Assembly: GCA_938020525.1 (NCBI GenBank)
Contig: CALIHW010000076.1
Span: forward strand, 1 to 37,745
DNA: 37,745 nt
From: an uncultured Granulosicoccaceae bacterium
Lineage (GTDB): Bacteria > Pseudomonadota > Gammaproteobacteria > Granulosicoccales > Granulosicoccaceae
Reading direction: 5' to 3'
How positions within the stretch are numbered: position 1 is the first letter of the stretch; each line of letters begins with the position of its first letter. The notes below the pieces were generated by a model. It worked only from the letters and a program-made list of their open reading frames with translations. It was not told the origin of the DNA and ran no database searches. The position numbers and the translations under genes are program-made. Of the stretch, positions 8,065 through 17,304 are shown one piece after another.

Positions 8065-9986
8065 TTGCACTTCGCCTGCACAAGTGCCGTTTCCAGCGCG
8101 CTGAAATCAAACGGTTTGGCCAATAAACAATACTTATCCGCGGCCCGCTGACGCAGAGGGTCATCTTTTGGCAGACCAGTAATGATCAACAGAGGTAGAC
8201 CGTGTGGCGTTAACTCAGCGATATCCAAACCCGTACCAGATGCACCAATGGCAAGGTCAGTGACCACGTGAGTGAGCCCTTCTATTGCAACCAGTTTAGC
8301 GGCCTCCTGAACAGTAGTCGCTTCCACTACAGCATGTCCTGCGCGCCGCAAGTAAGACAGTACTGTTTGACGAACGTCATCATCATCGTCTACCAACAAC
8401 ACCATGCCGGGCTTTGCCGCCAGAACAGGCTGGTAGGGAATTTTCAACCGCACTGACGCACCACCTTGTTGTTGATTGCGTAGTCGCAGCGTACCACCGC
8501 AGGATTTTGCAAAATCAAATGCTGCGGTCAGCCCCATGCCGCGTCCAATCTTGCCAGACTTAGTTGAATAAAACGGTGCGAATGCATTCACTAACGCGTC
8601 TTCACTGAAACCGGGACCATTGTCATTGACTAACACTTCCATATGCCCGCAGGTGGTTTTTACCACCGACACACTAACATTACCTTCACCGTTACAGGCT
8701 TCAGAAGCATTCAACAGTAAATTCAAAACAGCATCCTGTGCAAAGCCCGGATCAAAAATTAAACGATCATCCGGCAGATCAACTGAAAACGACAATTGCA
8801 TTGAATCGGGCACGGCTGCACGACCAAGCTGTTTTACGTTATCAAAAAAGGCAGCAACTTCCACACTCACCGGATCAAGCACTCGCTGCGCCCTGATCAG
8901 ACTCAAACTGTCTATCAGTTCGGCACCGCGCTGCGCAGCTGACTTAATAGTCGCGCTTATCTCTTCAAGAGCCGGATCAGTATCTGTAGCAATATCGGCA
9001 AGACGCGCTTGCTGGCCCATAATTATGGTCAACAGATTTGAAAAATCATGTGCCATTCCACTGGTTAACTGCGATGCGAGTTCACGCCTGCGCACATGAG
9101 CCAGAGCGCTTCGTGCTGACACCTCTTCTGTAACATCAGTTGATAAGATATAAGCGCCAGCCACTTCACCACTCTCTTGTAAATCCGGTGACATAGCAAG
9201 CCGAATGAAACGGCCCGAGTCTTCGTCACGAAATTCAGAAACCGTCGCTTCACCCTTGAGTACTTTTTTAAAGTTGGGACGCACATGCGACCAGACATGG
9301 TCGCCCAATACCGTTTTGAAACTGCGACCGACGATGTCGGTTTTAACCACCGGCAAAATGGTATGTAGTCGGCCATTGGAATGGGTGTAGAAACCATCAG
9401 AATTCACGTGCGCTATATGTGCTGGCGTCATCGTGTTCAATAACGCCAGTTGTTCCTGATTTCGTGTTAACTCCTGTTTGGCTGCTTCCAGCGCCCTGAC
9501 CGTGGCTGCCATTGCACGGTTGGCCTGAAATAAATCTTCTGTGCGTTGTCCGAGCTCTTCAGACAGACCTCGCGCATGGGACTGAAACAAGGCCTCCTGC
9601 TTTTTTATTTCTGTGATGTCGGTATATACGGTTATCCATCCACCCTGACCGAGCGGATTACCTTCGATAGAGACGGTCGTATTATTGGCCCGTGTGCGCT
9701 CGAAGTAGTGCGGCTCGAATGCACGTGCGAGCTCTACTTTTTCACCGACAAATGCATCGATGTCATCAATCGGCCCATACTCGCCTTTTTCAGATAGATA
9801 TCTCAACGTATCGGCAAAGTCAGCACCCGCTGTGGCATAGCACTCAGGGAGGTTAAACAGGGTTTGAAAACGCCGATTAGCCAGTACCAGCTGTAGATCC
9901 TGGTCGTAGATTGATATGGCCTGAGTGATCAGGTTGAGTCCCGAGATGGTCAGGTCATTCAGAGATTCTGGCGAAATTTCAGACAT
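8061..9986 (-). CDS. PAS-containing soluble hybrid histidine kinase
   Basis: A 641-residue sensor kinase with no membrane helix, so it senses a cytoplasmic signal. Order: a PAS domain at about 13-128 (ITQAISIYDQDLQLVLANRRF), a coiled coil at about 128-185, a second PAS at about 188-290, a dimerisation domain with phosphoacceptor H313 in SGMAHDFSNLLT, and a HATPase at about 405-517 with N-box LLLNASEA (N426), DNGPGF (455-460), FAPFYSTKS and GRGMGL (481-486). The C-terminal receiver has D577 and K624 and an acidic DDDDD start. It lacks a usual long insert before the receiver. The overlap with the regulator implies coupled translation. Similar PAS_7-type kinases in gammaproteobacteria govern carbon-source use; that this one does so is inference from its neighbours. 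Confidence 0.9.
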   Translation of the reverse strand: MSEISPESLNDLTISGLNLITQAISIYDQDLQLVLANRRFQTLFNLPECYATAGADFADTLRYLSEKGEYGPIDDIDAFVGEKVELARAFEPHYFERTRANNTTVSIEGNPLGQGGWITVYTDITEIKKQEALFQSHARGLSEELGQRTEDLFQANRAMAATVRALEAAKQELTRNQEQLALLNTMTPAHIAHVNSDGFYTHSNGRLHTILPVVKTDIVGRSFKTVLGDHVWSHVRPNFKKVLKGEATVSEFRDEDSGRFIRLAMSPDLQESGEVAGAYILSTDVTEEVSARSALAHVRRRELASQLTSGMAHDFSNLLTIIMGQQARLADIATDTDPALEEISATIKSAAQRGAELIDSLSLIRAQRVLDPVSVEVAAFFDNVKQLGRAAVPDSMQLSFSVDLPDDRLIFDPGFAQDAVLNLLLNASEACNGEGNVSVSVVKTTCGHMEVLVNDNGPGFSEDALVNAFAPFYSTKSGKIGRGMGLTAAFDFAKSCGGTLRLRNQQQGGASVRLKIPYQPVLAAKPGMVLLVDDDDDVRQTVLSYLRRAGHAVVEATTVQEAAKLVAIEGLTHVVTDLAIGASGTGLDIAELTPHGLPLLIITGLPKDDPLRQRAADKYCLLAKPFDFSALETALVQAKCK

Positions 9987-10039
9987 TTGCGCTAGGTTAT
10001 ACCAGCTTTAGGCCAATTATTACCAGCACCCTGGCCTGT

Positions 10040-10057
10040 TAGATTTCGATAGATTTC
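10040..10057. promoter_or_regulatory. Tandem TAGATTTC repeat, candidate response-regulator box
   Basis: TAGATTTC at 10040-10047 recurs at 10050-10057, a 10-base period, in the 135-base gap between the kinase gene and the divergent acyl-CoA synthetase. OmpR/PhoB-type regulators bind tandem direct repeats about one helical turn apart. A weak -10-like CATACT at 10085-10090 has no good -35, as expected for an activator-dependent promoter. Function is inferred. Confidence 0.4.
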
Positions 10058-10121
10058 TGAAAAACTCTGGTAGGGATATTCAGGCATACTGTCCGCAGCA
10101 ACCACGCAGTGGAGGACACAC

Positions 10122-12071
10122 ATGACGCAAGCAGCCGCGGGGCTCGCATCGTTACCGGCGCTATTGGCGCGCAACGCAAAGCTGTATGGCTCAAAGGCAG
10201 CCTACCGTGAGAAAGAGTTCGGTATCTGGCAAACATGGAGCTGGGCGCAGGCACTTGAAGAGGTCGATGCTATTGCCTATGGCTTGATTGATCTGGGCGT
10301 ACAACGTGGTGACTGTGTCGCTATTATTGGCCGCAACAGACCGGCACTTTACTGGTCAGGCATCGCCGTGCAAAAAGCTGGTGGCATTCCTGTTCCCCTT
10401 TATCAGGACGCCTCCGCTGAGGAGGTAGCCTATGCCCTGGGGCACTGCAATGCTCGTTATGTTATCGCGGGTGATCAGGAACAGGTCGATAAAGTATCGG
10501 ACGTCAGCGACCAACTACCCAACCTGGCTCATGTTATATACCTCGATGATCGTGGCATGCGTAAGTACGATCACTCAAAGCTAACCTCGTTCAAAGAGAT
10601 ACAAAAACGCGGCCGTGAGCACGGTGATCAAAAAGAACTTGCGCGGCGTGAAGCTGAACTGACACCTGATAGCACCTGCGTCATCCTCTACACATCCGGT
10701 ACCACAAGTCGGCCCAAAGGTGTTGTGCTGTCAAATCATAATGTCATTGAAACTGCTAAAAACAGCAGTGAGTTTGACAAGCTCAGTAACAAAGAAGAAA
10801 TCCTTGCTTACCTGCCGATGGCATGGGTTGGTGATTATATCTTTTCAATCGGTCAGGCGCTGTGGACTGGCTTTTGTGTTAACTGTCCGGAATCACAGGA
10901 CACAATGCAGGCCGACTTAAGAGAAATCGGCCCCACCTACTTCTTTGCACCACCTCAGGTATTCGAACGCCAGCTGACCTCGGTCATGATTCGCATGGAG
11001 GACGCAGGTAAGTTTAAGAAGCGCATGTTCGATCACTATATGAAAGTGGCAAAGCGCGTGGGACCGACACTACTTGATGGCGGTGATGTCAGCTTCAAAG
11101 ACAAACTGAGCTATCGACTTGGGAAGTTTTTTGTCTACGAACCATTGAAAGACACACTTGGGCTAAGGCGTATCAGAGTCGGTTACACAGCAGGCGAAGC
11201 TATCGGTCCCGAGTTATTTGATTTTTTTCGCTCCCTGGGCATAAATCTTAAACAACTTTACGGTCAGACGGAGGCGACCGTATTTATCACTCAGCAGCCT
11301 GATGGTGGCGTGAGTTCAGATACCGTTGGTGTTCCCTCCCCCGGGGTTGAATTGCGTATTGATGACAGCGGCGAAGTCTTCTATCGCTCTCCCGGTGTTT
11401 TCGTTGAATACCTGAATAATCCGGAGAGCACTGCATCGACCAAAGCACAAGACGGTTGGGTTGCCACAGGAGACGCGGGTTTCATTGAAGATAAGACCGG
11501 TCAGCTGCGCATCATTGATCGGGTCAAAGATGTGGGAAAGATGGCAGACGGATCATTGTTCGCGCCGAAGTATGTTGAAAACAAACTTAAGTTTTATCCC
11601 GATGTTCTGGAAGCAGTAGTCTTCGGTGCAGGGCGCGACAAGTGCTGTGCGTTTATTAATATAGACCTGACATCGGTTGGCAACTGGGCGGAACGCAACA
11701 ACATTGCCTATGCCTCTTATCAGGAACTCTCACAACATCCGCAGGTACTCGATATCATCGCAGGCCACGTTAACGAAGTTAATCAAAGCATCGCAGAAGA
11801 TGAAATGCTCGCGGGCTGTCAGATCCATCGCTTCCTGGTACTGCATAAAGAGCTGGATGCCGATGATGGTGAAATTACCAGAACCCGAAAAGTCAGACGC
11901 GGTGTGATTGAAGAAAAGTTTAGTGATTTAGTCAACGCTCTCTATGACGGATCAGATTCCATCTATACAGAGACCGAAGTCACTTACGAAGATGGACGCA
12001 AAGGTAAGATTACCGCGACACTCGAAATAAAAGATGCTGTTGTCGTCACCGCCGCGGTACAGGCGGCATGA
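10122..12071 (+). CDS. AMP-forming long-chain acyl-CoA synthetase (FadD-like)
   Basis: A 649-residue adenylate-forming enzyme that activates a carboxylic acid with ATP and CoA. Visible motifs: the P-loop YTSGTTSRPKG (190-200), YGQTEA (380-385), GWVATGDAG (445-453), the hinge IIDRVKD (464-470) and a C-terminal TRTRKVRRG where the catalytic lysine is expected. Its length is that of the long-chain synthetase group found next to liv-type ABC genes, longer than E. coli FadD. ATG 10122 follows GGAGG with eight bases between. It opens a plus-strand operon and overlaps the next gene by four bases (ATGA at 12068-12071). The pairing with an importer suggests that the imported acid is activated at once; chain length or aromatic nature cannot be read from the sequence. 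Confidence 0.9.
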   Translation: MTQAAAGLASLPALLARNAKLYGSKAAYREKEFGIWQTWSWAQALEEVDAIAYGLIDLGVQRGDCVAIIGRNRPALYWSGIAVQKAGGIPVPLYQDASAEEVAYALGHCNARYVIAGDQEQVDKVSDVSDQLPNLAHVIYLDDRGMRKYDHSKLTSFKEIQKRGREHGDQKELARREAELTPDSTCVILYTSGTTSRPKGVVLSNHNVIETAKNSSEFDKLSNKEEILAYLPMAWVGDYIFSIGQALWTGFCVNCPESQDTMQADLREIGPTYFFAPPQVFERQLTSVMIRMEDAGKFKKRMFDHYMKVAKRVGPTLLDGGDVSFKDKLSYRLGKFFVYEPLKDTLGLRRIRVGYTAGEAIGPELFDFFRSLGINLKQLYGQTEATVFITQQPDGGVSSDTVGVPSPGVELRIDDSGEVFYRSPGVFVEYLNNPESTASTKAQDGWVATGDAGFIEDKTGQLRIIDRVKDVGKMADGSLFAPKYVENKLKFYPDVLEAVVFGAGRDKCCAFINIDLTSVGNWAERNNIAYASYQELSQHPQVLDIIAGHVNEVNQSIAEDEMLAGCQIHRFLVLHKELDADDGEITRTRKVRRGVIEEKFSDLVNALYDGSDSIYTETEVTYEDGRKGKITATLEIKDAVVVTAAVQAA

Positions 12072-12910
12072 ATACGCCCGTGACCGAACTTCAGCAAGAT
12101 AACGCAGACGGCTATATCACCGCAGACGGTCGCAAGATCGGCAGTGTAATGATGGATCTCAGGTCCATTACCCTGCGCTTCGGTGGTGTGATTGCCATTC
12201 AGGACATCTCCTTCGATATAAGGCAGGGTGAAATTCGTGCCATCATAGGCCCGAACGGCGCCGGCAAGTCATCAATGCTCAATGTGATCAGTGGGTTTTA
12301 CCAACCACAACAGGGTGAGGTCTGGTTTTTAGGTAAGAAGCGCCCACCATTGAAACCCTATCAGGTGGCAAGACAAGGCATCGCACGGACGTTTCAAAAC
12401 ATCGCACTGTTCGAAGGCATGACAGTACTAGACAATGTAATGACGGGCCGACTGAACCATATGAAAACAGGCTGGATTGCACAATCAATCTGGCTCGGCA
12501 GCGCCAACAAAGAAGAGAGAATCAACCGTCAGAAAGTCGAAGAGATTATCGACTTCCTCGAAATCCAGACTATCCGCAAAACACCCGTTGGCCGCCTGCC
12601 CTATGGCTTGAAAAAGCGAGTTGAGCTCGCGCGTGCACTGGCTGCGGAACCGGATCTCTTACTGCTTGATGAACCGATGGCAGGAATGAACGTGGAAGAG
12701 AAAGAAGACATGAGTCGTTTCATTCTTGATGCCAACGATGAGTACGGTACCACCATCGCACTGATTGAACACGACATGGGGGTGGTTATGGATCTTTCTG
12801 ATCGCGTGGTTGTGATGGACTATGGCAGAAAGATCGGTGACGGCACACCCGATGAGGTGCGCAATAACGAAGAAGTCATCGCTGCCTATCTGGGAGTGCC
12901 CAATGATTAA
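12068..12910 (+). CDS. livG: ABC importer ATPase, LivG type
   Basis: A 280-residue nucleotide-binding subunit of a hydrophobic amino-acid-uptake-type (HAAT) importer. It has the Walker A GPNGAGKS (61-68), Q-loop Q110 in ARTFQN, the family's altered signature LPYGLKKRVELARAL (177-191), Walker B LLLLDEP (197-203) and H235 in the switch region. About 25 residues precede the usual LivG start. The ATGA overlap with the synthetase suggests coupled translation. With the second ATPase, two permeases and a binding protein it makes a full importer. Because both flanking enzymes activate acids to CoA thioesters, the substrate is more likely an organic acid than leucine; that is inference, and the gene symbol refers to family only. 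Confidence 0.9.
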   Translation: MNTPVTELQQDNADGYITADGRKIGSVMMDLRSITLRFGGVIAIQDISFDIRQGEIRAIIGPNGAGKSSMLNVISGFYQPQQGEVWFLGKKRPPLKPYQVARQGIARTFQNIALFEGMTVLDNVMTGRLNHMKTGWIAQSIWLGSANKEERINRQKVEEIIDFLEIQTIRKTPVGRLPYGLKKRVELARALAAEPDLLLLDEPMAGMNVEEKEDMSRFILDANDEYGTTIALIEHDMGVVMDLSDRVVVMDYGRKIGDGTPDEVRNNEEVIAAYLGVPND

Positions 12911-12936
12911 TTGCAAAGTCAGTGACGGAGTCTCTC

Positions 12937-13935
12937 ATGCCAGCTGATTTCCTTTACGGTGTTGAAGTTGTTCTCAACGGCTTAATGGCCGGAGTCATGT
13001 ATGCGTTGGTTGCGCTTGGCTTTGTATTGATTTTTAAAGCTTCGGGTATTTTTAACTTCGCACAGGGTGTTATGGCACTCTTTGCAGCGCTAACCCTTGT
13101 TGGAATCATGCAGGGTCAGGTGCCCTTTGCACATCTTATTAACGAGATTTTCGGCACCGAGGTTCACCACTTTGGCTGGGAAGTACCAGCTCTGCTGGCT
13201 ATTCTACTCACACTGGTGGTGATGATCGCACTCGCGTGGTCTATACAAAAATTCCTGTTTAAACATCTGGTCGGACAAGAACCCATTATCCTTTTTATGG
13301 CAACCATAGGACTCGCCTACTTTCTTGAAGGACTCGGTGATTTAATGTGGGGTTCAAATATCAAGACACTCGATCTTGGTCTGCCACAGGGTGGTTCAAG
13401 ATGGATTGAAGACGCCACTGCAGGTCTCGGTGGCGATGATTTTTACGGCTTTTTTATCGACAAGCTTGATCTCGTTGCAACGCTGGTAGCAATTGTACTG
13501 GTGTTGAGTCTAATCGCATTCAGCCAGTACACAAAGCACGGTCGTGCGATGCGCGCTGTAGCGGATGATCACCAGGCAGCTCTTAGCGTCGGCATTTCTC
13601 TAAACTTTATCTGGGTGCTCGTCTGGTCACTGGCAGGTCTTGTCGCACTGGTCGCAGGTGTCATGTGGGGGGCTAAATCGGGTGTGCAGTTTTCACTGTC
13701 GTTGATTGCGCTCAAGGCACTTCCGGTACTGATGCTCGGCGGCTTTACCTCTATTCCCGGCGCGATTGTCGGTGGCCTTATCATTGGCGTGGGTGAAAAA
13801 TTATTTGAATACACCATCGGTGCACCATTCCTGGGTGGTGCCACCGAAAACTGGTTTGCCTATATGCTCGCACTGATGTTTCTGGTGTTCAGGCCACAGG
13901 GTTTGTTTGGGGAGAAAATCATTGAACGGGTGTAA
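12937..13935 (+). CDS. livH: ABC importer permease, LivH type
   Basis: A 332-residue inner-membrane permease with about eight to nine hydrophobic helices and the family stretches GVMYALVALGFVLIFKASGIFNFAQG (near residues 20-45) and HGRAMRAVADDHQAALSVGI, the cytoplasmic loop that contacts the ATPases. I place the start at ATG 12937, which has GGAG six bases upstream (12927-12930); a GTG at 12922 is in frame but has no ribosome site. It begins 26 bases after livG. The periplasmic insertion around DLGLPQGGSRWIEDATAGLGGDDFYG is long for LivH and may shape substrate choice. Confidence 0.9.
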   Translation: MPADFLYGVEVVLNGLMAGVMYALVALGFVLIFKASGIFNFAQGVMALFAALTLVGIMQGQVPFAHLINEIFGTEVHHFGWEVPALLAILLTLVVMIALAWSIQKFLFKHLVGQEPIILFMATIGLAYFLEGLGDLMWGSNIKTLDLGLPQGGSRWIEDATAGLGGDDFYGFFIDKLDLVATLVAIVLVLSLIAFSQYTKHGRAMRAVADDHQAALSVGISLNFIWVLVWSLAGLVALVAGVMWGAKSGVQFSLSLIALKALPVLMLGGFTSIPGAIVGGLIIGVGEKLFEYTIGAPFLGGATENWFAYMLALMFLVFRPQGLFGEKIIERV

Positions 13936-13967
13936 GCAGGAAAACCGGATCACAAGCGGAGCGTCTT

Positions 13968-15044
13968 ATGTTCTATCGTGAAGCCGGTGATTTCAAAACC
14001 TCTTATGAAGCAGACAACCAGACCTTCCCAATAGCATTTGACCGATATCGGTACTGGTTTGTTTTGGCGGTTGCCTTTTTAGTTATTCCGTTTGTGATCA
14101 ATGATTATTGGGCTAACGCACTGCTGGTGCCTTTTTTAATTTACGCGATCGCGGCAATCGGTTTGAATATTCTGACTGGCTACTGTGGCCAGGTCAGTCT
14201 CGGCACGGGGGGCTTTATGGCCGTGGGCGCTTACGCTTGCTATAAGCTGATGACAGCCTTCCCCGATATCAACATCCTTTTCCATATTCTGTTGGCGGGT
14301 GGTATCACCGCGATAGTCGGCGCTGCGTTCGGGCTGCCGTCACTGCGCATCAAAGGGTTTTATCTGGCTGTAGCCACATTGGCAGCGCAGTTTTTTCTGG
14401 TGTGGATGTTCAATAAAGTGCCGTGGTTTTATAACAACTCTGCCTCTGGTCAGATCAGCGCACCCGAGAGAACAGTATTTAACGTGCCTGTCACAGGCCC
14501 GAACACAGAAGCCTGGGCAATGTATCTGGTCTGCCTGGTGTTCGTTACCTTGTCTGCCATTATTGCCCGCAACATGACCAGAGGATCGATGGGTCGCAAG
14601 TGGATGGCAATACGTGACATGGATATCGCGGCTGAAATTATCGGTGTTAACCCGCTGCGAGCGAAGCTGAGTGCGTTTGCAATTTCTTCGTTTTTTGTCG
14701 GTATTTCCGGTGCTCTGTTCTTTGCTGTATACCTCGGCGCGGTTGAAGTCGGTGAGGTATTCGGTATTACCAAATCGTTCCTTGTTCTGTTCATGATTAT
14801 CATTGGCGGACTGGGCACTATCTTCGGTGCGTTTGCAGGCGCTGCCTTTCTGGTGTGCCTGCCGGTCGTACTGAAACTAATTGGCGTAGATCTGTTTGGC
14901 TGGCCCCCGGATCTCGTCGCGCACTTCCAACTTGTGATTGTCGGTTTATTGATCATGTTTTTCCTGATCAAGGAACCACACGGGTTTGCGCAGCTTTGGA
15001 GGGTCGCCAAAGAAAAATTGCGGCTTTGGCCGTTCCCTTACTAA
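13968..15044 (+). CDS. livM: ABC importer permease, LivM type
   Basis: A 358-residue second permease of the importer. It has many membrane helices, the LivM stretch AIAAIGLNILTGYCGQVSLGTGGFMAVGAYA and the cytoplasmic loop RDMDIAAEIIGVNPLRAKLSAFAISSFFVGISGAL that docks on the ATPases. About 30 hydrophilic residues precede the first helix. ATG 13968 has GGAG with six bases between. It follows livH by 32 bases and the binding-protein gene starts 43 bases on. A long open minus-strand frame inside it (14450-15010) is a shadow caused by codon bias. Confidence 0.92.
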   Translation: MFYREAGDFKTSYEADNQTFPIAFDRYRYWFVLAVAFLVIPFVINDYWANALLVPFLIYAIAAIGLNILTGYCGQVSLGTGGFMAVGAYACYKLMTAFPDINILFHILLAGGITAIVGAAFGLPSLRIKGFYLAVATLAAQFFLVWMFNKVPWFYNNSASGQISAPERTVFNVPVTGPNTEAWAMYLVCLVFVTLSAIIARNMTRGSMGRKWMAIRDMDIAAEIIGVNPLRAKLSAFAISSFFVGISGALFFAVYLGAVEVGEVFGITKSFLVLFMIIIGGLGTIFGAFAGAAFLVCLPVVLKLIGVDLFGWPPDLVAHFQLVIVGLLIMFFLIKEPHGFAQLWRVAKEKLRLWPFPY

Positions 15045-15087
15045 CCGTTTATTTCACTCACTTGAAGATTCTTGAGAGGAGACATTA

Positions 15088-16377
15088 ATGAAACTTCAAA
15101 ACTTAACAGCAGTAGCTCTAGCCACTGCACTCGCATCCGGAACCGCTATGGCGGATCTGGTTATACCTGATCTTAGCTACCGGACCGGTGCCTATGCCGC
15201 AGGTGGCACACCGTTCTCGGACGGTTTTCAGGACTACCTCAACATGCTTAACGCAAGAGACGGTGGCATCGGTGGCGAAGAAATTCGTATCATCGAATGT
15301 GAAACCGGCTACAACACAGAAAAAGGTGTTGAGTGCTACGAGAGTACTAAAGGCGAAGGTGCACTGATGTATCAACCCCTGTCTACCGGTATTACTTATC
15401 AGCTGATACCAAAAGCTACCGCTGACAAGATTCCATTACACACTATGGGTTATGGACGCACCTCTGCTGCCAACGGTGAAGTGTTTAACTGGGTATTCAA
15501 CTACCCTGCAAACTATTGGGATGCGGCAGGTGTGATCGTCAATTACCTCCTCGGTGAAAACGATGGTGATCTTAACGGTAAGAAAATCGCTCTTGTTTAT
15601 CACAATTCTGCCTACGGTAAAGAGCCTATCCGAACACTTGAAGCACTGTCTGAAAAGCACGGCTTTGAGTTCAACCCGATTGCAGTCGATCACCCGGGTC
15701 AGGAACAAAAGTCACAGTGGCTGCAAATTCGACGTGAACGTCCAGACTACGTGATGATGTGGGGTTGGGGTGTAATGAATCAGGTTGCGATCCAGGAAGC
15801 GGCCAACATAGGATTCCCAATGGAAAACTTCATTGGTAACTGGTGGTCAGGCGCTGAGCACGATGTGACACCTGCCGGTGCTGCAGCCAACGGTTATAAG
15901 TCACTGAACATGAATCGTATTGGTGACCTGCCTGTGTTCGAAGACATCAAGAAACATGTTCACGAGGCAGGTGAAGCTGCCGGTGACGGTTCTAACCTCG
16001 GTACTGTGCTCTACACGCGTGGAATGTACGCCGCCATGCTGGCGCAAGAAGCGATTGCCAAGGCGCAGGACATTCACGGCGTCAGTGACGTTACTCCTGA
16101 AATGGTACGTGATGGAATGGAAGCACTGGCAGTTACCGCAGATCGTATGAGTGAGCTCGGTATGGAAGGCATAGGCCCGGAGTTCTCGGTAACTTGTGAA
16201 GATCATGGCGGTTCAGGCCTCGGTATTGTTCAACAGTGGAATGCTGGCGACAATAAGTGGGTTGCACTGACCGACTACCTTGAGCCTAACGACGAAATTA
16301 CCGCACCACTCGTTGAAGAAGACTCTGCTGCTTTTGCCGCAGAAAACAACATCACACCAGGCTGTTACAAAGGCTGA
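15088..16377 (+). CDS. Periplasmic substrate-binding protein of the liv-type importer
   Basis: A 429-residue protein of the type 1 periplasmic-binding fold (Peripla_BP_6/LivK-like). The signal peptide is residues 1-22 (MKLQNLTAVALATALASGTAMA), with a strong GAGAGGAGA ribosome site before ATG 15088. The mature part begins VIPDLSYRTGAYAAGGTPFSDGF, the typical first strand and ligand loop of the family, then GGIGGEEIRIIECETGYN. It is larger than LivK (about 370). It has cysteines near residues 69 and 76 and a pair close to the C-terminus, possibly disulfides. It decides what the importer takes up; the flanking acyl-CoA synthetases suggest a fatty or aromatic acid (inference). A strong hairpin follows the gene. 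Confidence 0.9.
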   Translation: MKLQNLTAVALATALASGTAMADLVIPDLSYRTGAYAAGGTPFSDGFQDYLNMLNARDGGIGGEEIRIIECETGYNTEKGVECYESTKGEGALMYQPLSTGITYQLIPKATADKIPLHTMGYGRTSAANGEVFNWVFNYPANYWDAAGVIVNYLLGENDGDLNGKKIALVYHNSAYGKEPIRTLEALSEKHGFEFNPIAVDHPGQEQKSQWLQIRRERPDYVMMWGWGVMNQVAIQEAANIGFPMENFIGNWWSGAEHDVTPAGAAANGYKSLNMNRIGDLPVFEDIKKHVHEAGEAAGDGSNLGTVLYTRGMYAAMLAQEAIAKAQDIHGVSDVTPEMVRDGMEALAVTADRMSELGMEGIGPEFSVTCEDHGGSGLGIVQQWNAGDNKWVALTDYLEPNDEITAPLVEEDSAAFAAENNITPGCYKG

Positions 16378-16389
16378 TTGTGAACGAAA

Positions 16390-16420
16390 GGGGCGACCAA
16401 CCAGGTCGCCCCATTCTTGT
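16390..16420 (+). terminator. Strong hairpin between binding-protein and LivF genes
   Basis: GGGGCGACC (16390-16398) pairs perfectly with GGTCGCCCC (16404-16412) across AACCA, followed by ATTCTTGTGTT. The T-tract is broken, so partial termination is likely. Hairpins in this place commonly keep binding-protein message higher than the rest of an importer operon. Confidence 0.7.
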
Positions 16421-16458
16421 GTTCAGCTTACCCATAAGCATAATCCGGATAAATTGTT

Positions 16459-17304
16459 TTGCAGCAAGCTCAGGAAACATCACAACAAACAGTGGCAGAA
16501 ACTGAAACCCTGCTCGAAGTTAATAACGTCGAAGTCATCTACAACCATGTGATACTCGTGTTGAAGGGTGTTTCACTGTCAGTACCAAAGGGCGGGATCA
16601 CAGCACTCCTTGGTGGCAATGGAGCTGGCAAGACCACCACCTTAAAAGCGATATCAAATTTACTGCATTCGGAACGTGGCGAAGTCACCAAAGGTTCAAT
16701 TAGCTATCGTGGCGAACCGGTTCAGGATATGGACCCTGAATCACTGGTGAAGAAGGGTGTCATTCAAGTCATGGAAGGACGGCATTGCTTTGAACATCTG
16801 ACCGTTGAAGAGAACCTGCTAACCGGTTCATACACGCGACGTGACGGGGCCAGTGCAGTGGCTGAAGATTTGGAAAAAGTTTACACCTACTTTCCCAGAT
16901 TAAAAGACCGCAGAAAATCTCAGGCAGGTTATACCTCAGGTGGCGAACAACAAATGTGTGCACTTGGTCGCGCACTAATGTCCAAACCCGAAACGATCCT
17001 GTTAGATGAACCATCAATGGGTTTAGCGCCTCAACTGGTTGAGGAGATTTTTCAGATAGTACAAAGCCTGAATGAAAAAGAAGGCGTGTCTTTCTTACTA
17101 GCGGAACAAAACACCAACGTCGCACTACGGTTTGCGCACTACGGTTATATCCTCGAATCAGGACGCATCGTGATGGATGGTCCCGCTTCCGAGTTGCGAG
17201 AAAATCCGGACGTTAAAGAATTTTATCTTGGCATGTCAGAAGAAGGACGAAAGTCTTATCGAGATGTGCGCAGCTATCGTCGACGTAAAAGGTGGTTAGC
17301 ATAA
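16459..17304 (+). CDS. livF: ABC importer ATPase, LivF type
   Basis: A 281-residue second nucleotide-binding subunit. Motifs: Walker A GGNGAGKT (52-59), signature TSGGEQQMCALGRAL (159-173), Walker B ILLDEPSMGL (180-189) and the LivF-typical AEQN (215-218), where other ABC ATPases have a histidine. The start is uncertain: TTG 16459 is the first possible codon, and GTG 16492 would remove eleven residues of a low-complexity Gln/Thr start; neither has a good ribosome site. The C-terminus RSYRRRKRW is unusually basic. It lies behind the terminator-like hairpin and its stop overlaps the next start (TAATG, 17302-17306). Confidence 0.9.
   Translation: MQQAQETSQQTVAETETLLEVNNVEVIYNHVILVLKGVSLSVPKGGITALLGGNGAGKTTTLKAISNLLHSERGEVTKGSISYRGEPVQDMDPESLVKKGVIQVMEGRHCFEHLTVEENLLTGSYTRRDGASAVAEDLEKVYTYFPRLKDRRKSQAGYTSGGEQQMCALGRALMSKPETILLDEPSMGLAPQLVEEIFQIVQSLNEKEGVSFLLAEQNTNVALRFAHYGYILESGRIVMDGPASELRENPDVKEFYLGMSEEGRKSYRDVRSYRRRKRWLA

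Noticed and set aside
8620..9099. A 159-codon open frame on the plus strand
   Set aside because: It is antisense to the kinase core, where the H-, N- and G-boxes are all in the minus-strand frame.
14450..15010. A 186-codon open frame on the minus strand
   Set aside because: It lies wholly inside livM, has no ribosome site and an odd Ser/Thr/Pro/Ile composition; it is a shadow of livM codon bias.
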